In this document: piece by piece, positions 45,831 to 57,333 of the stretch | How the letters are laid out: every line of letters starts with the position of its first letter | Numbering within the stretch: position 1 is the stretch's first letter | Assembly: GCF_011075055.1 (NCBI RefSeq) | Contig: NC_058146.1 | Coordinates: 6,014,001-6,078,000, forward strand | DNA length: 64,000 nt | DNA from: Mangifera indica | Lineage: Eukaryota > Streptophyta > Magnoliopsida > Sapindales > Anacardiaceae | Direction: 5' to 3' | Position numbers and translations under genes: made by a program | Notes under the pieces: model-generated | The model's database searches: none | Told to the model about the DNA's origin: nothing | Seen by the model: only the letters and a program-made list of their open reading frames with translations

Positions 45831-48800
45831 AGGAATAAATTTTCCTTATATTCAATATTTTAATACTTAGTTAAAAAAAGTGTTACACTGATGTTCCATC
45901 CATGGGGCTCATTTATGTATATTCAGTATCTTTTTGAAATTTGAATATATTTCTTATTGCCATTGATACACTGATCTTCCAGGGAGATGATGACAGTGAT
46001 TCCCAGTCTTCCAGTAGTGAACAGAAAATATACTTGAAGGGCAAAAAGAGAAGCACTAACATAATGCAAGATTGGGCCAAGAGGTATGAAGTTTCTGTGG
46101 TTGCCAACATGCTTAAACCTTCCTGTCGAGGGCATTGTTTGATTATATCACACTGAACTGCTAGTTCTTCTACTTTTTTCTTTTCAGTAAATCTCGTGGA
46201 TTGTTGAGCTTCTTTATGTGCCTTCCCACCAGGAAGCCTGAGCCTGAATTATCCGTTGTCGATGAATATGTATGCTCAGTCTCCTTAATAAGTCATTTAG
46301 CGTTGTTGTCTTTGCAATTATTATTTCAGTATCATATTGTATACTTCCTTAATTATTTTCAGAAGTCTGTTGCCAACTGGATTAGTTAAAATATTGGTAG
46401 TATGTAAAGCCACAACATAAAAATTCCTTTCTCTGGAGTTTTCAATGTTTAATCAAATAATAAATGAAACTTCCTTAGAATATTGATGTAGCTTTCATGT
46501 ATTTTAATGGTCCATCGAATTCTCAGTATTAACTATTTACTCAATTATCAGAAGCAAAATCGATGTATATCTTAACATTTTTCTTTCAGCCTTTGGAAGT
46601 TACTTGCCTACTGTTCAGTTCTGCTTTATAAACAGAAAATGGAATACATATTTGTTTCCATATAACCTATGATCCTTAAAGTTTAGATATTATTAGATCC
46701 TCTTTCCTGATTAGTAGTTATTGAGCCGAAATTTTCCATTGTGGAGTTACTAATAACCTCAGTTGAATTTGACAAAAGCTCATTCCAAATTTAGTTTTAT
46801 TAGTTAAGCAAATAAAACATATTTAATGAAGCTTAGTATTATCTGTGTATTGCCTTGACGTGCTTTTATGAGGTTTTATTGGCTACATAAATTTTTCTTC
46901 AGTTCATGGGATAATAAACATTGATGCTTTAGACCAGACTTTGTTTAACTTTATTTAGTTTAAGAATGTGGAAATTCAAATATAATATTCCTGTTAATAG
47001 TTGGTGAGCTTTGTTAAAATTGGTCTGTGCAGGGAAATAAATATATTGGGCTGACAACTTCAAACGTAGGCGTTGCAAACTCAGAGTCCAATGAAATTCG
47101 CCGCTTTGAACTTCTAAGACATGAGCTTATTGAACTTGAGAAAAGAGTTCAAAGAAGTGCTGATCAGTCACAAAATGAGGAGGTATATCCAATAATTTGA
47201 GAACCAAGTTTTTTCATACATTGTTTTGGTTTTAGTTTTATTGTTAGAGATGTCAGTTTGAATACCATACTATATGAAAAAAGGCAAGAAGCTTATCCTG
47301 TGTAAATTTACAATGTGTTATATTCATATTTCTCCTTTCAATTTGTAATATTATGTTATTTTTATATGCATTTCCTTTAATTGTAGTCCTTTTGTGAACT
47401 TTAAAGAGAATTTGGCCAAAATGGAATATGTGCATCCCTTGTTGTGTCTCTTCTATTGGGATTGAATATTCCTATATGTGTAGGGACATAAACTTTGAGA
47501 TATCTATACCAAATTGTTGATGCTTTCTAGTGAATTCAATGTTGTCTTGACACCTAGGTAATGCCCTCTTGATTTTGTCTTGGGATTTCTATTACCAAAA
47601 AGGTATATTATTCTAGCTTACTGATGCTTTATTTGAAAAAATCTCTCAGTGGCAAGGGGAGAGGATTTTTTGGTACTTTTAACTTGATATTTTTATAATG
47701 TCGGCAACACATTCCAATTGGCTAATTATAATTTTATCTTTTGCAGGATATAAAGGTTCTGAATGATGGTGCTAACCACAGTGATGCAGCTAGAGACACT
47801 CAAGTGGTCCAGGTTCAGAAGAACAAAAGTATCATTGAAAGATCAATTGACAAACTAAAAGAAGCTAGCACGGTATGAATATCTAACAAATTTCCAGCAG
47901 TCAATATCTTTGGCATGTCTAATTGTCTTTTCCAAATTCTAGTACTAAAATACATAATAAATGGGGTAAAAAATCACTTTGCAATTTGAATCTTAGTAAG
48001 TTTTTGTATAAAGGTAAGGTTGATAGACAATTTTGGGATATGGAGCATATTTTAAGTGTGAGTGAGAGACTAATTTGAACATCCCTTAATGTTCTTGTTA
48101 CTTGGGCAAGGTTATGTGTTGAATCTTTGTGATAGGTGAGTCATGTGATTAGTTGCTCTTGAATTTACAATCCATGAGTTTGCAAAAATTCCATCCAAGA
48201 TTTAATCTAATGGAAATACGAAGCTGACCTGAATGCGCCAATGAACATAACCTGATGGTTGTTCGGTGATCCCAAAAGAGCTCTTAACTTCTCAATCTCA
48301 TTTGGGGGTGAATCCTCTTTGCTCTGAAGATTTTGCTTCCACATGTTGAGTTGTAGTTAAGTGCATTTGCCTTTGTTTTTTCAGTTGTAGGCCTTTGTTC
48401 CCCCATGCTTTGGTAAGAGATTATCCGTGAAGGTCACGAGTGTGTCTGACATTTTTGCAATAGGTGAAGTGATGCACCATAAGATGTCCCTATTGGTGGC
48501 TTCAAGACAGTTTGTCTTCATATTGTCAAAGTGTCAATGACAATTCTTGTTCTTGACTATTGTTTTTGGAATTCATAGTTGAGACTTGTAATGATTGGGG
48601 TTGGAGAATGATTCATTTTCTACTCTCCTTTGTATGAACTATGGAGAAAATTTCATAAAGATGGGAATTCCTTGGCAAGATTTTGAACTCATTTGGTCGA
48701 ATTCAAATATTGAGGCCTGCAAAAAAATCATAAACGCGATCCTTTTCAATAAGTTTTTTTAGGATTACTACATCTTTAGGAGACTTTGTTACTATTTTGA

Positions 48801-51780
48801 GTTCTTAACATAGGGGTTTTAGCGTATAAGCATATTTTGTGGCTATCTTGTTTCTTGCTTTGCTCCCCAGTCTTGATTTTTGTTTTGTTCACTTGGATTG
48901 TTTCAAGAGCTTTCAAAAACATGTATGTTGAACGGTCTCTGGTAGGAACCAATTCTTATTCAACAAAAACATAGAATAAAAACACAAAATATACAATAGA
49001 ATAAAACTATCTCATTAATCAAAAGATTACAAGGATAAAACGAACAATTCGAGGAGTTTGGGACTTCCAATTCTGGATAGTTCAAAGAGTCCGGGACCTC
49101 CCATTTTCGGTCATTCAAGGTGTCGGAGACCTCCCTGAATTAGCTAAGTGGGACCTCTAATTTTCTTTTGATTATAAAGAAGAATTTGGGACCTCTAATT
49201 TTCTTACCATTTGAGGCACTGGAGGCCTCCCACAATCAACCAAGATTGACTATTCAAATTATCAAAGCCTAATACATTTTTCCTTCCCCTCCCTTTTAAA
49301 ACCTACACACTCTATTTATAATAAAACTAGCCTATGGATTGAGGACAGGTGTCTCAATCCTAACAATCTCCTATATAGCTTTTGTGCTGGATAAGAACAT
49401 ACATGTATCATTGATCTCTGGTGTCATTGAATTCCGCAGCCAAACCATAATCATTGAGGCTTCCTCATCCCAAGCATTAAAGAACGGATCTCCCCTTTTG
49501 GTCCAATTTTCAGAAGATGACTTAGCTTGCCTCTGTCTTTCAGGATAGTGTAAACAAGTTGTGGTCATTTCATATAATCTTCCCCCTCAATCGGTACACT
49601 AATTGAATTTGGTGCAGGTTTCCATTAGATTGTCATAGTTGCACTTCCCAAAAATGTGCAGTAGTAAGTGATTCAATAGCCTTAGACATTGGAAGTTTAT
49701 ATGAATTTATAATTCCCTTCCTGCCCTCTGAAAAGAAGCCAACAAATAACCGACAAGAAGAAACTTTTTAGCTGAAACTGGTCTTGAAAAACTGACAAGT
49801 CGTTTAGCACAGAAACTGTGCTTCTGAAAAATGACACATCGGTTAGGCTTGGTGGTTGAGTCTTCTCCTGGAAAAAATACACATTGGTTGGGTTTTCCTC
49901 TTCACAAAAGAAATTGACATGTCTAGATTTTCTTCTTCTAGAAATTCTGACAAAAGCACAGTGTGTCTCTTCATGATCCCCCACAATGCGAACCATATGA
50001 TCAGGTGTCATAAGGGTCCAGCAATCACCACGACGTGCCAAATGGTGACAGACAGCGACAGGAAGTCAGGTGGCAACAGACACTGATGACAAGTTGGGTA
50101 GTGACAGACAGTGACGATGTGTCATGACAATGAAGGCCACCACAGAGCAACCGGGATCAGCTACAGCTACAGCCATGACAGCCATAGCAGTGAGAAACAA
50201 TCAATGGCAATGACGGCACACTGAGAAAAGGAAAACAGTTTCCTAGAGCATTGATACCATATTGAAACAGAAATAAATAGATTGTTGAGACAGAAATAGA
50301 TAAATTGAAGAGATGAATTAGAGAAAAACTGCCTCTTTTTTTATATTATGAACACAACTTCTAGGGCTGAATTTATACCACTGCTGATTGTGATATGAAT
50401 TTGAACCAATGACCCTGGAATGACATCGTCGGCAACGGCTATTGTTACAACATAAGAAACAAAGTAACAACCAAATCCCTTGATTAGGGTTTCCACTCAT
50501 ATCTTTGCTAAAATAAATTTGCAGAACCCCTAAAAGGGCACTTTCTCTGATGTTTGCTGATAATTATTCTTTAAGTTGATATCTGAATTTAGAGTTTTCT
50601 GGTTCTTTACCTTTATTGCTTATTCTAAGAGGTGTTATGTCGTGAATTAATGAGCAGGATGTCTGGCAAGGAACTCAGCTTCTGGCTATTGATGTTGCTG
50701 CTGCCATGGGGTTGCTTAGGAGGGCACTGGTTGGAGATGAATTAACAGACAAAGAAAAGAAAGCTCTCCGGCGAACTCTCACTGACTTAGCATCTGTAGT
50801 ACCTATTGGTCTTTTAATGCTTCTGCCTGTAAGTTAAATTCCTTTTCTCATTATTGATCTTCTGCTTATAGTCATTCATCTTCCTCAAATTCTCTTTAGT
50901 TGCTGTATCATGATTACATGAGTTTATTTACTTTTCTGTTCATATTGAATCAATAACCGTCTTTGATACATTAATTTGAGTATCGGTGGTAACACTGTTC
51001 TATTACGTACCTCCTGGGGTTCTTAGATGAGGTGCTTAAGTCTTAAATTTAGGAAGTTGAAGTATCTAACAGAATTTTGGTCTTAAAATTTTGGAAGTTG
51101 AAGTGTCTAACAGAATTTTGATCTTAAAATTTTGGAAGTTGAAGTGTCAACAGAATTTTGAACACCTGAAAGGAACATATAGACAAGTTTCATTCTAGTG
51201 GGTCTGTAGGTTCTTGATGATTTTACACATTTGGAGTAGCTTATCTTAACGCTGTGTACCACATCCTGGCCTTTTGGTACATTAATTTTAGGTCCATTGC
51301 AGTAACAGGCCCTGTTATAGGTTGCTGAATTGCTGGGCACATTAGTTTCTTGCTAACAAAAAAGCAGTGAAAATAGTAGGAAAGAATGGTGTGCTATCTA
51401 TGCATAGATATTTAAGTCTCTTTGATTAAGGGAAATATTTATTTATACAGTCGCTTCACCTTTGATCATTGTGATGATGACAATCTGAAGGATAGGTTTT
51501 GTGCCACAGGTTACTGCAGTTGGTCATGCAGCCATGTTGGCTGCTATTCAGAGATATGTGCCAGCTTTGGTATGTGTTTTTCGCTGTAGCATTTATTTTT
51601 GTTGAAATAGATCTTCAGACTTCAAATCAGCACAAATCACAAAGCCAATTGTGTTGTTCATAACAGATACCTTCCACCTATGGACCAGAAAGGCTAGATC
51701 TCTTGAGGCAGCTTGAGAAAGTTAAGGAAATGGAAACCAGTGAAGTGGACCCTGATGAAAATGTGGGTGAACTAATCTGA
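32424..51780 (+). CDS. LETM1-like protein (At3g11560/At5g06220 type), 18 exons
   Basis: 903 codons. Exons: 32424-32467, 33256-33745, 34952-35043, 41377-41541, 41644-42037, 42729-42847, 42945-43017, 43099-43319, 43411-43455, 44023-44095, 45185-45376, 45983-46083, 46188-46269, 47033-47182, 47747-47872, 50658-50828, 51510-51569, 51667-51780. The summed length is a multiple of three and every phase agrees. The N terminus (MAVKLHYHSFVSSS, Ser-rich, basic) suggests organelle import. The conserved plant body includes NMAWLSTWMGVDRNAW and DRDIYVFVQRR. A charged helical linker follows (exons 11-15). The C-terminal LETM1 region starts at about residue 790: MGLLRRALVGDELTDKE, then VVPIGLLMLLPVTAVGHA with the IPSTYGPERL end. 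LETM1 proteins act in inner-membrane ion exchange and organelle translation; this plant subgroup is little studied. Exon 11 seems to end at a GC donor. Introns 3 and 15 are enlarged by retroelements. Confidence 0.9.
34794..34822 (+). repeat. 29-base C homopolymer in intron 2
   Basis: An unbroken run of 29 C, preceded by CACACCA and followed by TTTTCTCT, inside the second intron of the LETM1-like gene. On the minus strand this is G29, which could form G-quadruplexes. The exact length is uncertain because long homopolymers are prone to sequencing error. Confidence 0.9.
35258..35519 (-). repeat. 3' LTR of the intronic copia element
   Basis: 262 bp, TG...CA ends. It aligns with the LTR at 40754-41011 over its length, with clear divergence in the middle (for example GGTTTAAAACAAGGAG against GGTTCAGAACAAGAAG), so the insertion is not recent. 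Confidence 0.9.
37771..37897. repeat. Tandem duplication of about 63 bp inside the copia element
   Basis: Two adjacent units, 37771-37833 and 37834-37897, each begin TGACTTAA and share CAATT.G.AAC.AAAACATGTTA and CATAATTAAT or CATGATTAAT. They lie just after a TCCCACATTGGGA phrase at about 37711, common in plant retroelements. It may be part of a further small insertion that I could not delimit. Confidence 0.5.
38062..39339 (-). mobile_element. TRIM-like non-autonomous LTR element nested in the copia element
   Basis: 1,278 bp. LTRs: 39024-39339 (5') and 38062-38403 (3'), with a perfect 5-bp target duplication AATTA (38057-38061 and 39340-39344). On the minus strand the primer site TGGTATCAGAGC (39010-39021) lies two bases from the 5' LTR and matches initiator Met-tRNA exactly. 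A polypurine tract AAAAGGAAGAAAAA lies against the 3' LTR. The internal region is only about 620 bp, very pyrimidine-rich on the plus strand and without coding potential. This is the definition of a terminal-repeat retrotransposon in miniature. A solo LTR of the same family lies at 48940-49365. Confidence 0.88.
40754..41011 (-). repeat. 5' LTR of the intronic copia element
   Basis: 258 bp, partner of 35258-35519. The primer site lies directly beside it at 40742-40753, which fixes the orientation of the element as minus. Confidence 0.9.
45802..45830 (+). repeat. 29-base G homopolymer preceded by a 16-base T run, intron 11
   Basis: T16 (45786-45801) runs straight into G29 inside intron 11 of the LETM1-like gene. 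The RNA of this gene would carry G29 here and C29 in intron 2. True length is uncertain for technical reasons. Confidence 0.9.
48050..50300 (-). pseudogene. Ty1/copia 5' fragment (primer site, gag, start of protease) in intron 15
   Basis: On the minus strand, from right to left: a primer-site-like TGGTATCAATGC at about 50251-50262; gag pieces ending in the typical IMVWLRNSMTPEINDT at about 49400-49470; a degenerate zinc knuckle YCKNVRHTRDLHG near 48430-48470; NEIEKLRALLGSPNNHQVMF near 48240-48300; and the protease start as SWIVNSRATNHMT near 48125-48170, where the usual DSGA active site has become NSRA. Integrase, RT and a matching second LTR are absent, so only the 5' third remains. A solo LTR splits gag. 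Confidence 0.75.
48940..49365 (-). mobile_element. Solo LTR of the TRIM family
   Basis: 426 bp, closely similar to the LTRs at 38062 and 39024 (shared phrases GAGTCCGGGACCTCCCATT, TGACTATTCAAATTA, CCTATGGATTGAGGACA). It starts TGGTAGGAACC and ends TCCTAACA. The flanks GTCTC and ATCTC agree at four of five positions, fitting a 5-bp target duplication. It is longer than its relatives through an internal duplication around GGGACCTCTAATTTTCTT. There is no internal region or second LTR, so it is probably the product of LTR-LTR recombination. Confidence 0.8.
51040..51159. repeat. Three-unit minisatellite, period about 40 bp
   Basis: Three units of CTTAAAATTTTGGAAGTTGA followed by AGTGTCTAACAGAATTTTG, the last two nearly identical, within intron 16 of the LETM1-like gene. 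Confidence 0.75.
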
Positions 51781-51867
51781 GTAGCACTGGCACAATTTGT
51801 TAAAATACATCCCTAAAAAATTTGAATCCAGATCTCAAAGTGAGGTAATATTTTTGCCCAGGTAAAA

Positions 51868-54048
51868 TCACTTTCTTCTGAATTCCATGGATAATAGGTA
51901 AGCATAGAGAAGCTCATTCCATGTGTCTGGCACTCCAGGTAGGCACCAATGGCTGCAGTCTTGGGGAGCACCAGCAGGGGTGCCTGGCTCACGATGGGAT
52001 GAGGGGTGTCCGTCACTCCTGAACTCTGTCAGATATGTAATGTTTAATAACTGAACCTTCCTGTTTTTGTTTTTCATCTGCTTGATTACGTTTGAAATGA
52101 AACGGTTGTTGAGGGGCTCAACTCCAAGTCTTGTGGTGATTGTTTCTGGTTTTCTGTCTCTATCACAAAAACCTCCTTTATTCCATGCTCCATTCCTGCA
52201 AAGGTCATATGTAAAGCTAATTCTGGCTGTTCTTGCAGACATTCATGTACCCTCTTAGATTGAATACTCAAAAAGAGGTAAAAACATATTTTTATCCTAA
52301 AGTCTACTTAGAGCAATTTACTTTTATGTTCAGTAATGCTAACTAAAATGTACAGAAGTTTAATGCTTGCCTGTAATGTACTGGAGAGTAGCTTCTAAAG
52401 AAAGTGTGACTTCTTTCTTGATCTAGGTTCTTTATTAACCAAGACTTTAGGGTTTGCAGAGACCTTCGAAATGCTTCCATCACATCCATGGTCATATTTA
52501 TCTTCCCTCCTTCCTGAAAATAGATGCCCCTAAGGACACAACACCTCTTTAATTTCCTGTAAGACAGTTAAGAGCTAGAAAATTTATGTGAGGGAAATTA
52601 TAGTTCATACATCTTTGAAGTTTTATCTTCATTCCACCAATGTCCATCGTTGAATATTAGGATATCTGCTCCGATCCATTTTTTGGAAAACCAATGTAAC
52701 TCGTCAACTCTAATTGTCCTTAGAACTTCCTGTGACGAGTTCTGTGGTGGGCGACCGATGACAACGAGGAAAGGTACTCTGTAATATTCAACTGTCATGT
52801 TGTATTCATAAAAACGCATAGAGAGAAAGCCCTTGTGTTTAGTTATGGGTTTTCCATTTTCCTCATATATTGTGGACTTGTTAGGAACCGCTTGAGCAAG
52901 CATGCACACGAAGGACTGCCACTGGTTTCTCCCAATTGAATCACCGGCAAACACTATCCGACCATTCCGGATCCGTTCCAAAAGATCACCTGCATTGAAT
53001 CTGGGATTTGCAGGAACAATTAGTTCAATGACAAGAGATTAACAAAAGAGAGAAAGTAAAGCTGGTTAAGTTTATAGGCAGATGTGGTTATTTTATGGTT
53101 AAAACTTTGGCACGCGGCTCCCAAGTCAACAAACTTAAATCACAAGGAATAGTTGTCTAATTGGTGTCTAGACCAGAGTAATGATATAAAGAATTGTTTA
53201 TTTGGCCATAAATAAGCACGGTAACAGAGATATCTCAGCACCCAGCCGACAACTCATGAATTCATTAGCCTGCCCTCCACTGTAGGGCAGAGTTGACAAT
53301 ATTGATCAACTGGCATACCTCTCTATGAATACACCAAATAGAGATAATAATTCAATTTACGAAATTGGGTCTTCAACCTATCCCTCTCTGAATCTAAGAG
53401 GGATTTTTTAATAAAGATATAAATAAGATGGTTAAAATCTCTATATGAGATGAAAACAGAGATAAATATATCTTCGGTTTGTCTTTTTTCAAACTTATCC
53501 CCACCCTCCCTAGCCTTAAACCATTAGGTATGGTACATTTATATCTATTATTTTTCTATTATATCTCTATCCAACCCATGACAAAAACTTGAAACATGAG
53601 GATTGAAATAGAGGTGTGCATGCATACCATAACCATGCATCAGATACCTTGGAAGATCACAGCCGTGTGGTTGCCATCGCCATTTAAGGTATTCTCCATC
53701 TTCCCGGCCATTCTGACGGCATCTAAAACCGGGATCCAGAAATGGGCAGTTTTCGTTGTACGATTGAAGACGGTAATAGTCATCACGAACCCATCTCCCA
53801 TATGAGTAATCACAAACTCCTGCCAATGGTTTTTTATTGTTTGGTAAAATTTGAGGCCACAAACTAAAACGAAAAACAGTCTCCGGCTCGATTTCAAAAG
53901 AGCCTAATATAATTAAAATAACAGCCGACGAACTTAAGAGTAAAAAAAGGGCTAGAGTATGTTTAAATTTCGACTTAAGTATGAAGGAAAAAGAGTGGAA
54001 GTTCCTCTCAAATATGGACTCATTCGAGTTAGAGGGAGGAAGATCCAT
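51868..54048 (-). CDS. TBL: Trichome birefringence-like (TBL10/TBL11 type) polysaccharide O-acetyltransferase
   Basis: Four exons, 425 residues: 54048-53648, 53000-52611, 52529-52371, 52195-51868; the sum is a multiple of three. It is a type II membrane protein: a short cytosolic tail, one membrane segment at about 30-49, then a Golgi-lumen domain. The TBL domain begins [12 protein letters not shown] (79), continues [15 protein letters not shown] and [15 protein letters not shown], has the GDS esterase motif (G153-D154-S155, [12 protein letters not shown]), and ends with the DUF231 DxxH motif as DCSHWCLPG (D396, H399). The Ser, Asp and His needed for acetyl transfer are all present. The family acetylates xylan, mannan or pectin; sequence memory places this one nearest TBL10/11, linked to rhamnogalacturonan I. 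Introns 1 and 2 are GT-AG; intron 3 (52370-52196) has a GC donor. Its stop lies 87 bp from the stop of the convergent LETM1-like gene. Confidence 0.92.
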
Positions 54049-54657
54049 AAGAAAAGGATGAATATGAATGAGAATGAAAGAGAGGAGTTGATGGAGAAGA
54101 TTAATGGCTAAGGATTTGCCTTCTAAATATAGAGATTGACTTTAAATTTTTGGTAAATTAATCAGCAAATCTAAATCATGATTAATTAATTAAACGTTTT
54201 AAGAGACTACGTGCATGGCATGTTTTTAACTTCCATATTAGACAATTGTTCGCACCCCTCAAGTTTGGGAGTATTACCTCGCGGTCCTGTAATTTAAAAC
54301 ATTACGATAGAACCACTGATTCTAATATGCCTTTACTTTAGACCACAAGCTCTAGGTGGATGAAATCAATTATATTACCCTTAAGGGATAGTTTGAGTGA
54401 TAAAAATATGAGATTCCAAGTAGGGGAGTGAGAGTTTAAATTTATTTCGACAATATTTTAAAATTAAATTTTTAACTTATTTGATACAATAATTATGGGA
54501 TTAGTCATTGAACTCTAGATTTTATTTATTTGATATAGTCAATTCAATCTCAAAAGGATGGTTTAAATCAAGTAAAGTTTTCATGTTACAAAAAAAATTA
54601 ATTTTATCTTTCACGGTTTTTTTTACCCTTATAACAAAATGTTTAATTAAAGAGCAA

Positions 54658-54812
54658 CTATGTGTACCCACTTTGGGTATACAAATGTATGCACATTCAT
54701 ATGTGTCATCATATGATTGGTTATTATTTTATTCTTAATTCAAAATCATTCAATCACATGATGACACATATAAATATGTATATATTTGTGTACCTAAAGT
54801 GGGTACACATAG
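54658..54812. mobile_element. Short palindromic MITE, best-preserved copy
   Basis: 155 bp. The left end CTATGTGTACCCACTTTGGG faces the right end AAAGTGGGTACACATAG. The inner arms TGTGTCATCATATGATTGG and CAATCACATGATGACACA also pair. The central GATTGGTTATTATTTTATTC is the only unpaired part. No coding potential. At least eight more degraded relatives lie in this window. Confidence 0.8.
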
Positions 54813-55399
54813 TTTTATTGTTAATTAAATAACAAATACTTTGACCAATAAAATTATACGTATATTTTTTTGTTTATATAATGATTTATCATTTGTATAT
54901 CTAAATTATGTATAATATATATATATATATAGTCGCCCTTACTTTGACGCCAAAATCCTAACAAAAAGGGTTTTTTTTAATTTTCACTATAACTACCGAG
55001 GCTTTATTTTTAAGTCTACTTTAGGGGCAATATTGATATTAACCATTGTTTCAATTAAAGAGATGAAGCTTCTGCTCACTTGTCGTTTCATGCATAATTA
55101 ATTTATTTTGTTATTTCTTTTCCAGTGGTCTGTAAGTACAACTTTTTTATATTATTTTTAAACAGTCAACACCCATTGATTATGATTATAATTGCATAAG
55201 ATTAACATAATCAAATCTTGTTTAATCTAAGATTTTCTTTAATTACTTTATTTCATGAGATTAAGAGTTGACTTCTAGTTTATTTGAGGGAATTTTATGA
55301 TATAGCATGAAAAACACATATGATGCTTTACTTGTTTAAACTTTTGCATTTAAACAAAAATAAATAAATCTGTTTTTAAAATTATATTTCCTAAAACCC

Positions 55400-55545
55400 A
55401 ATAATAAGCTTATACAAATATACACATATATGATGTATCATTATATGATTTGATATTACTTTTTCTTAATTTTAAATTATTTAATTACTTGATAATACAT
55501 ATTAAATATGTACTAAATTATGTATTTAAAAAAATACATATAATT
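55400..55545. mobile_element. Short palindromic MITE-like element
   Basis: The arms ATACACATATATGATGTATCA and GATAATACATATTAAATATG surround TGATATTACTTTTTCTTAATTT. A degraded member of the family at 54658. Confidence 0.45.
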
Positions 55546-57333
55546 TTATTGATTCAATTAAAAATTAATAAATTAAAGGTTTTTAGAAGTAATTAATTAC
55601 CTATCATAACTATAAATAATCCCCTCTGTCATATAATAACACCCATTAAAATGGTATTAAGAGATCAAAAAATTAATACTCTCCAGCATTTCTTTCACTG
55701 TTAAATTAATTAATACGAGAATTTCTTTATCCTCAATTTTCCACAAATAAATAAATGTATGCATAATCTATTTAAACAGTAAAATCTGACCAAAACCCTT
55801 AAAAATTACGATTTAGTTTAATTTGTAAAATAATTTGATTTGAGTAGATAAATTTTTGAAAAATAGTTTTCAATTTGGATTATAGTTTAAACGATTTTCA
55901 ACTCAAACTAAATTATAAATTATATTTTTTAAAATATATATATAATTTATTTGACAAAAAATTTTAATAAATAATTAGATGTATAATTTATTTTTTAATA
56001 TTTATTTAATATTTTTTATATATTATATATATATATATTATATTTATTTTATACGTTTATATTATATTATAGAAAAATATAATTTTATTAATTTTATTAA
56101 ATAATTATATTAATAAATGAGTAATTTCAATAAATTCAAATATTAATCTGAATCATATTTTTTAGTTAAATTTTAAAATTTTTAAAATTATTTTTTTAAG
56201 TTTAATTTAAAAATCGCAAACTGTACTAATGCCCCCTCTCTGAAATAGACGAATATAGGATGTAATCACTAGTGTAATTTTAATCAAATTTCCAACCTGT
56301 ATTATCTTATAATTTCTTTATTACCTGTAACTTAATATTTTAAATCATTTCATTATTATTTTCATTGTATTTTTTTTATTGTAATTAATTTTAAATCCTC
56401 AAAATACAACAAAATATTTTAATTATATATGAAAATACCCATATATAGAGTTTTCACCTTAGGCTAAAATTTCCATCTCATACGGGGGTGGTTTGAAAGA
56501 GCCTAATTTGGGTGTGTACGATCTAATTTAACATAATTTAAGTTTTTTAAAAATTAAATTAAAATTAAAATTTTAAAAATTTTTAAACGAAATTTAAAAA
56601 AATATAATTTTATATAGTTTAGAGTACCATTTAAAATTATTAAAATTATTTATTTCTAAATATATATTATTTAATAAAATTAAATTTTTTAGAATATAAT
56701 ATAAATAAATAAAATAAATATAAATAAATCAAATTATACAATTAATTATTTATACGATAATTGTATCAAATATATATAAGATTTGGTTTAGTTTAAAAAT
56801 TATCTAAACTAAAAAAATTGATTTAAAAAAATTTTAATATAAACTAAACCAAATGAAATTATAATTTTTAAAAATTTTAACCAATTTTATAATTTGAATT
56901 AAATTATGCATACTTCGTCACTTCCATATAAAAGTTGTAATATAGTTGGAGCTCTATATTTAGGGTTGAATTCGAATCGAACCATTTAAACTCTAGTTTA
57001 AACTTGGTTCGAATGAGTTCGAAACGAGTCAACCCTATACAAGCTCACTCTAGCTCAAACTATTTGTCAAATTTGTCAATTAATAACAAAATAGTTAAAA
57101 ACTCAAGCTCAAAACAAGTCAAACCGAATTCAAGCCAAGTTCAGACTTAGCTTCCATAAGCTTAAGCTCGAACTTGAGTTTTACTATATATAAACCAAAC
57201 CGGGTACGAATCCAATCCTGTATACTTAAGAAAATATTTTTTTTTAAAACTGTGTATAAATTTAATAATTGAATGTTTAGACATCATTCAGCCAAATCGC
57301 TATTGTGGCTGGGTGCTGCTCTCAAAAACCAAA

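Larger units (their letters stand above)
54049..57333. other. AT-rich intergenic region with MITEs
   Basis: No gene found. It contains the best short MITE (54658-54812), a half copy at about 54845-54925, another copy at about 55400-55545, TA microsatellites near 54918 and 56020, and a block at 56940-57230 rich in GAGCTCGAAC-type words (AGCTCAAACT, AAGCTCGAACTTGAG), typical of an old dispersed plant repeat. The stretch at 55800-56900 is almost only A and T. Confidence 0.55.

Noticed and set aside
53221..53480. Possible extra exon in intron 1 of the TBL gene
   Set aside because: Exons 1 and 2 join in phase and give the continuous family sequence [17 protein letters not shown], so nothing is missing between them.
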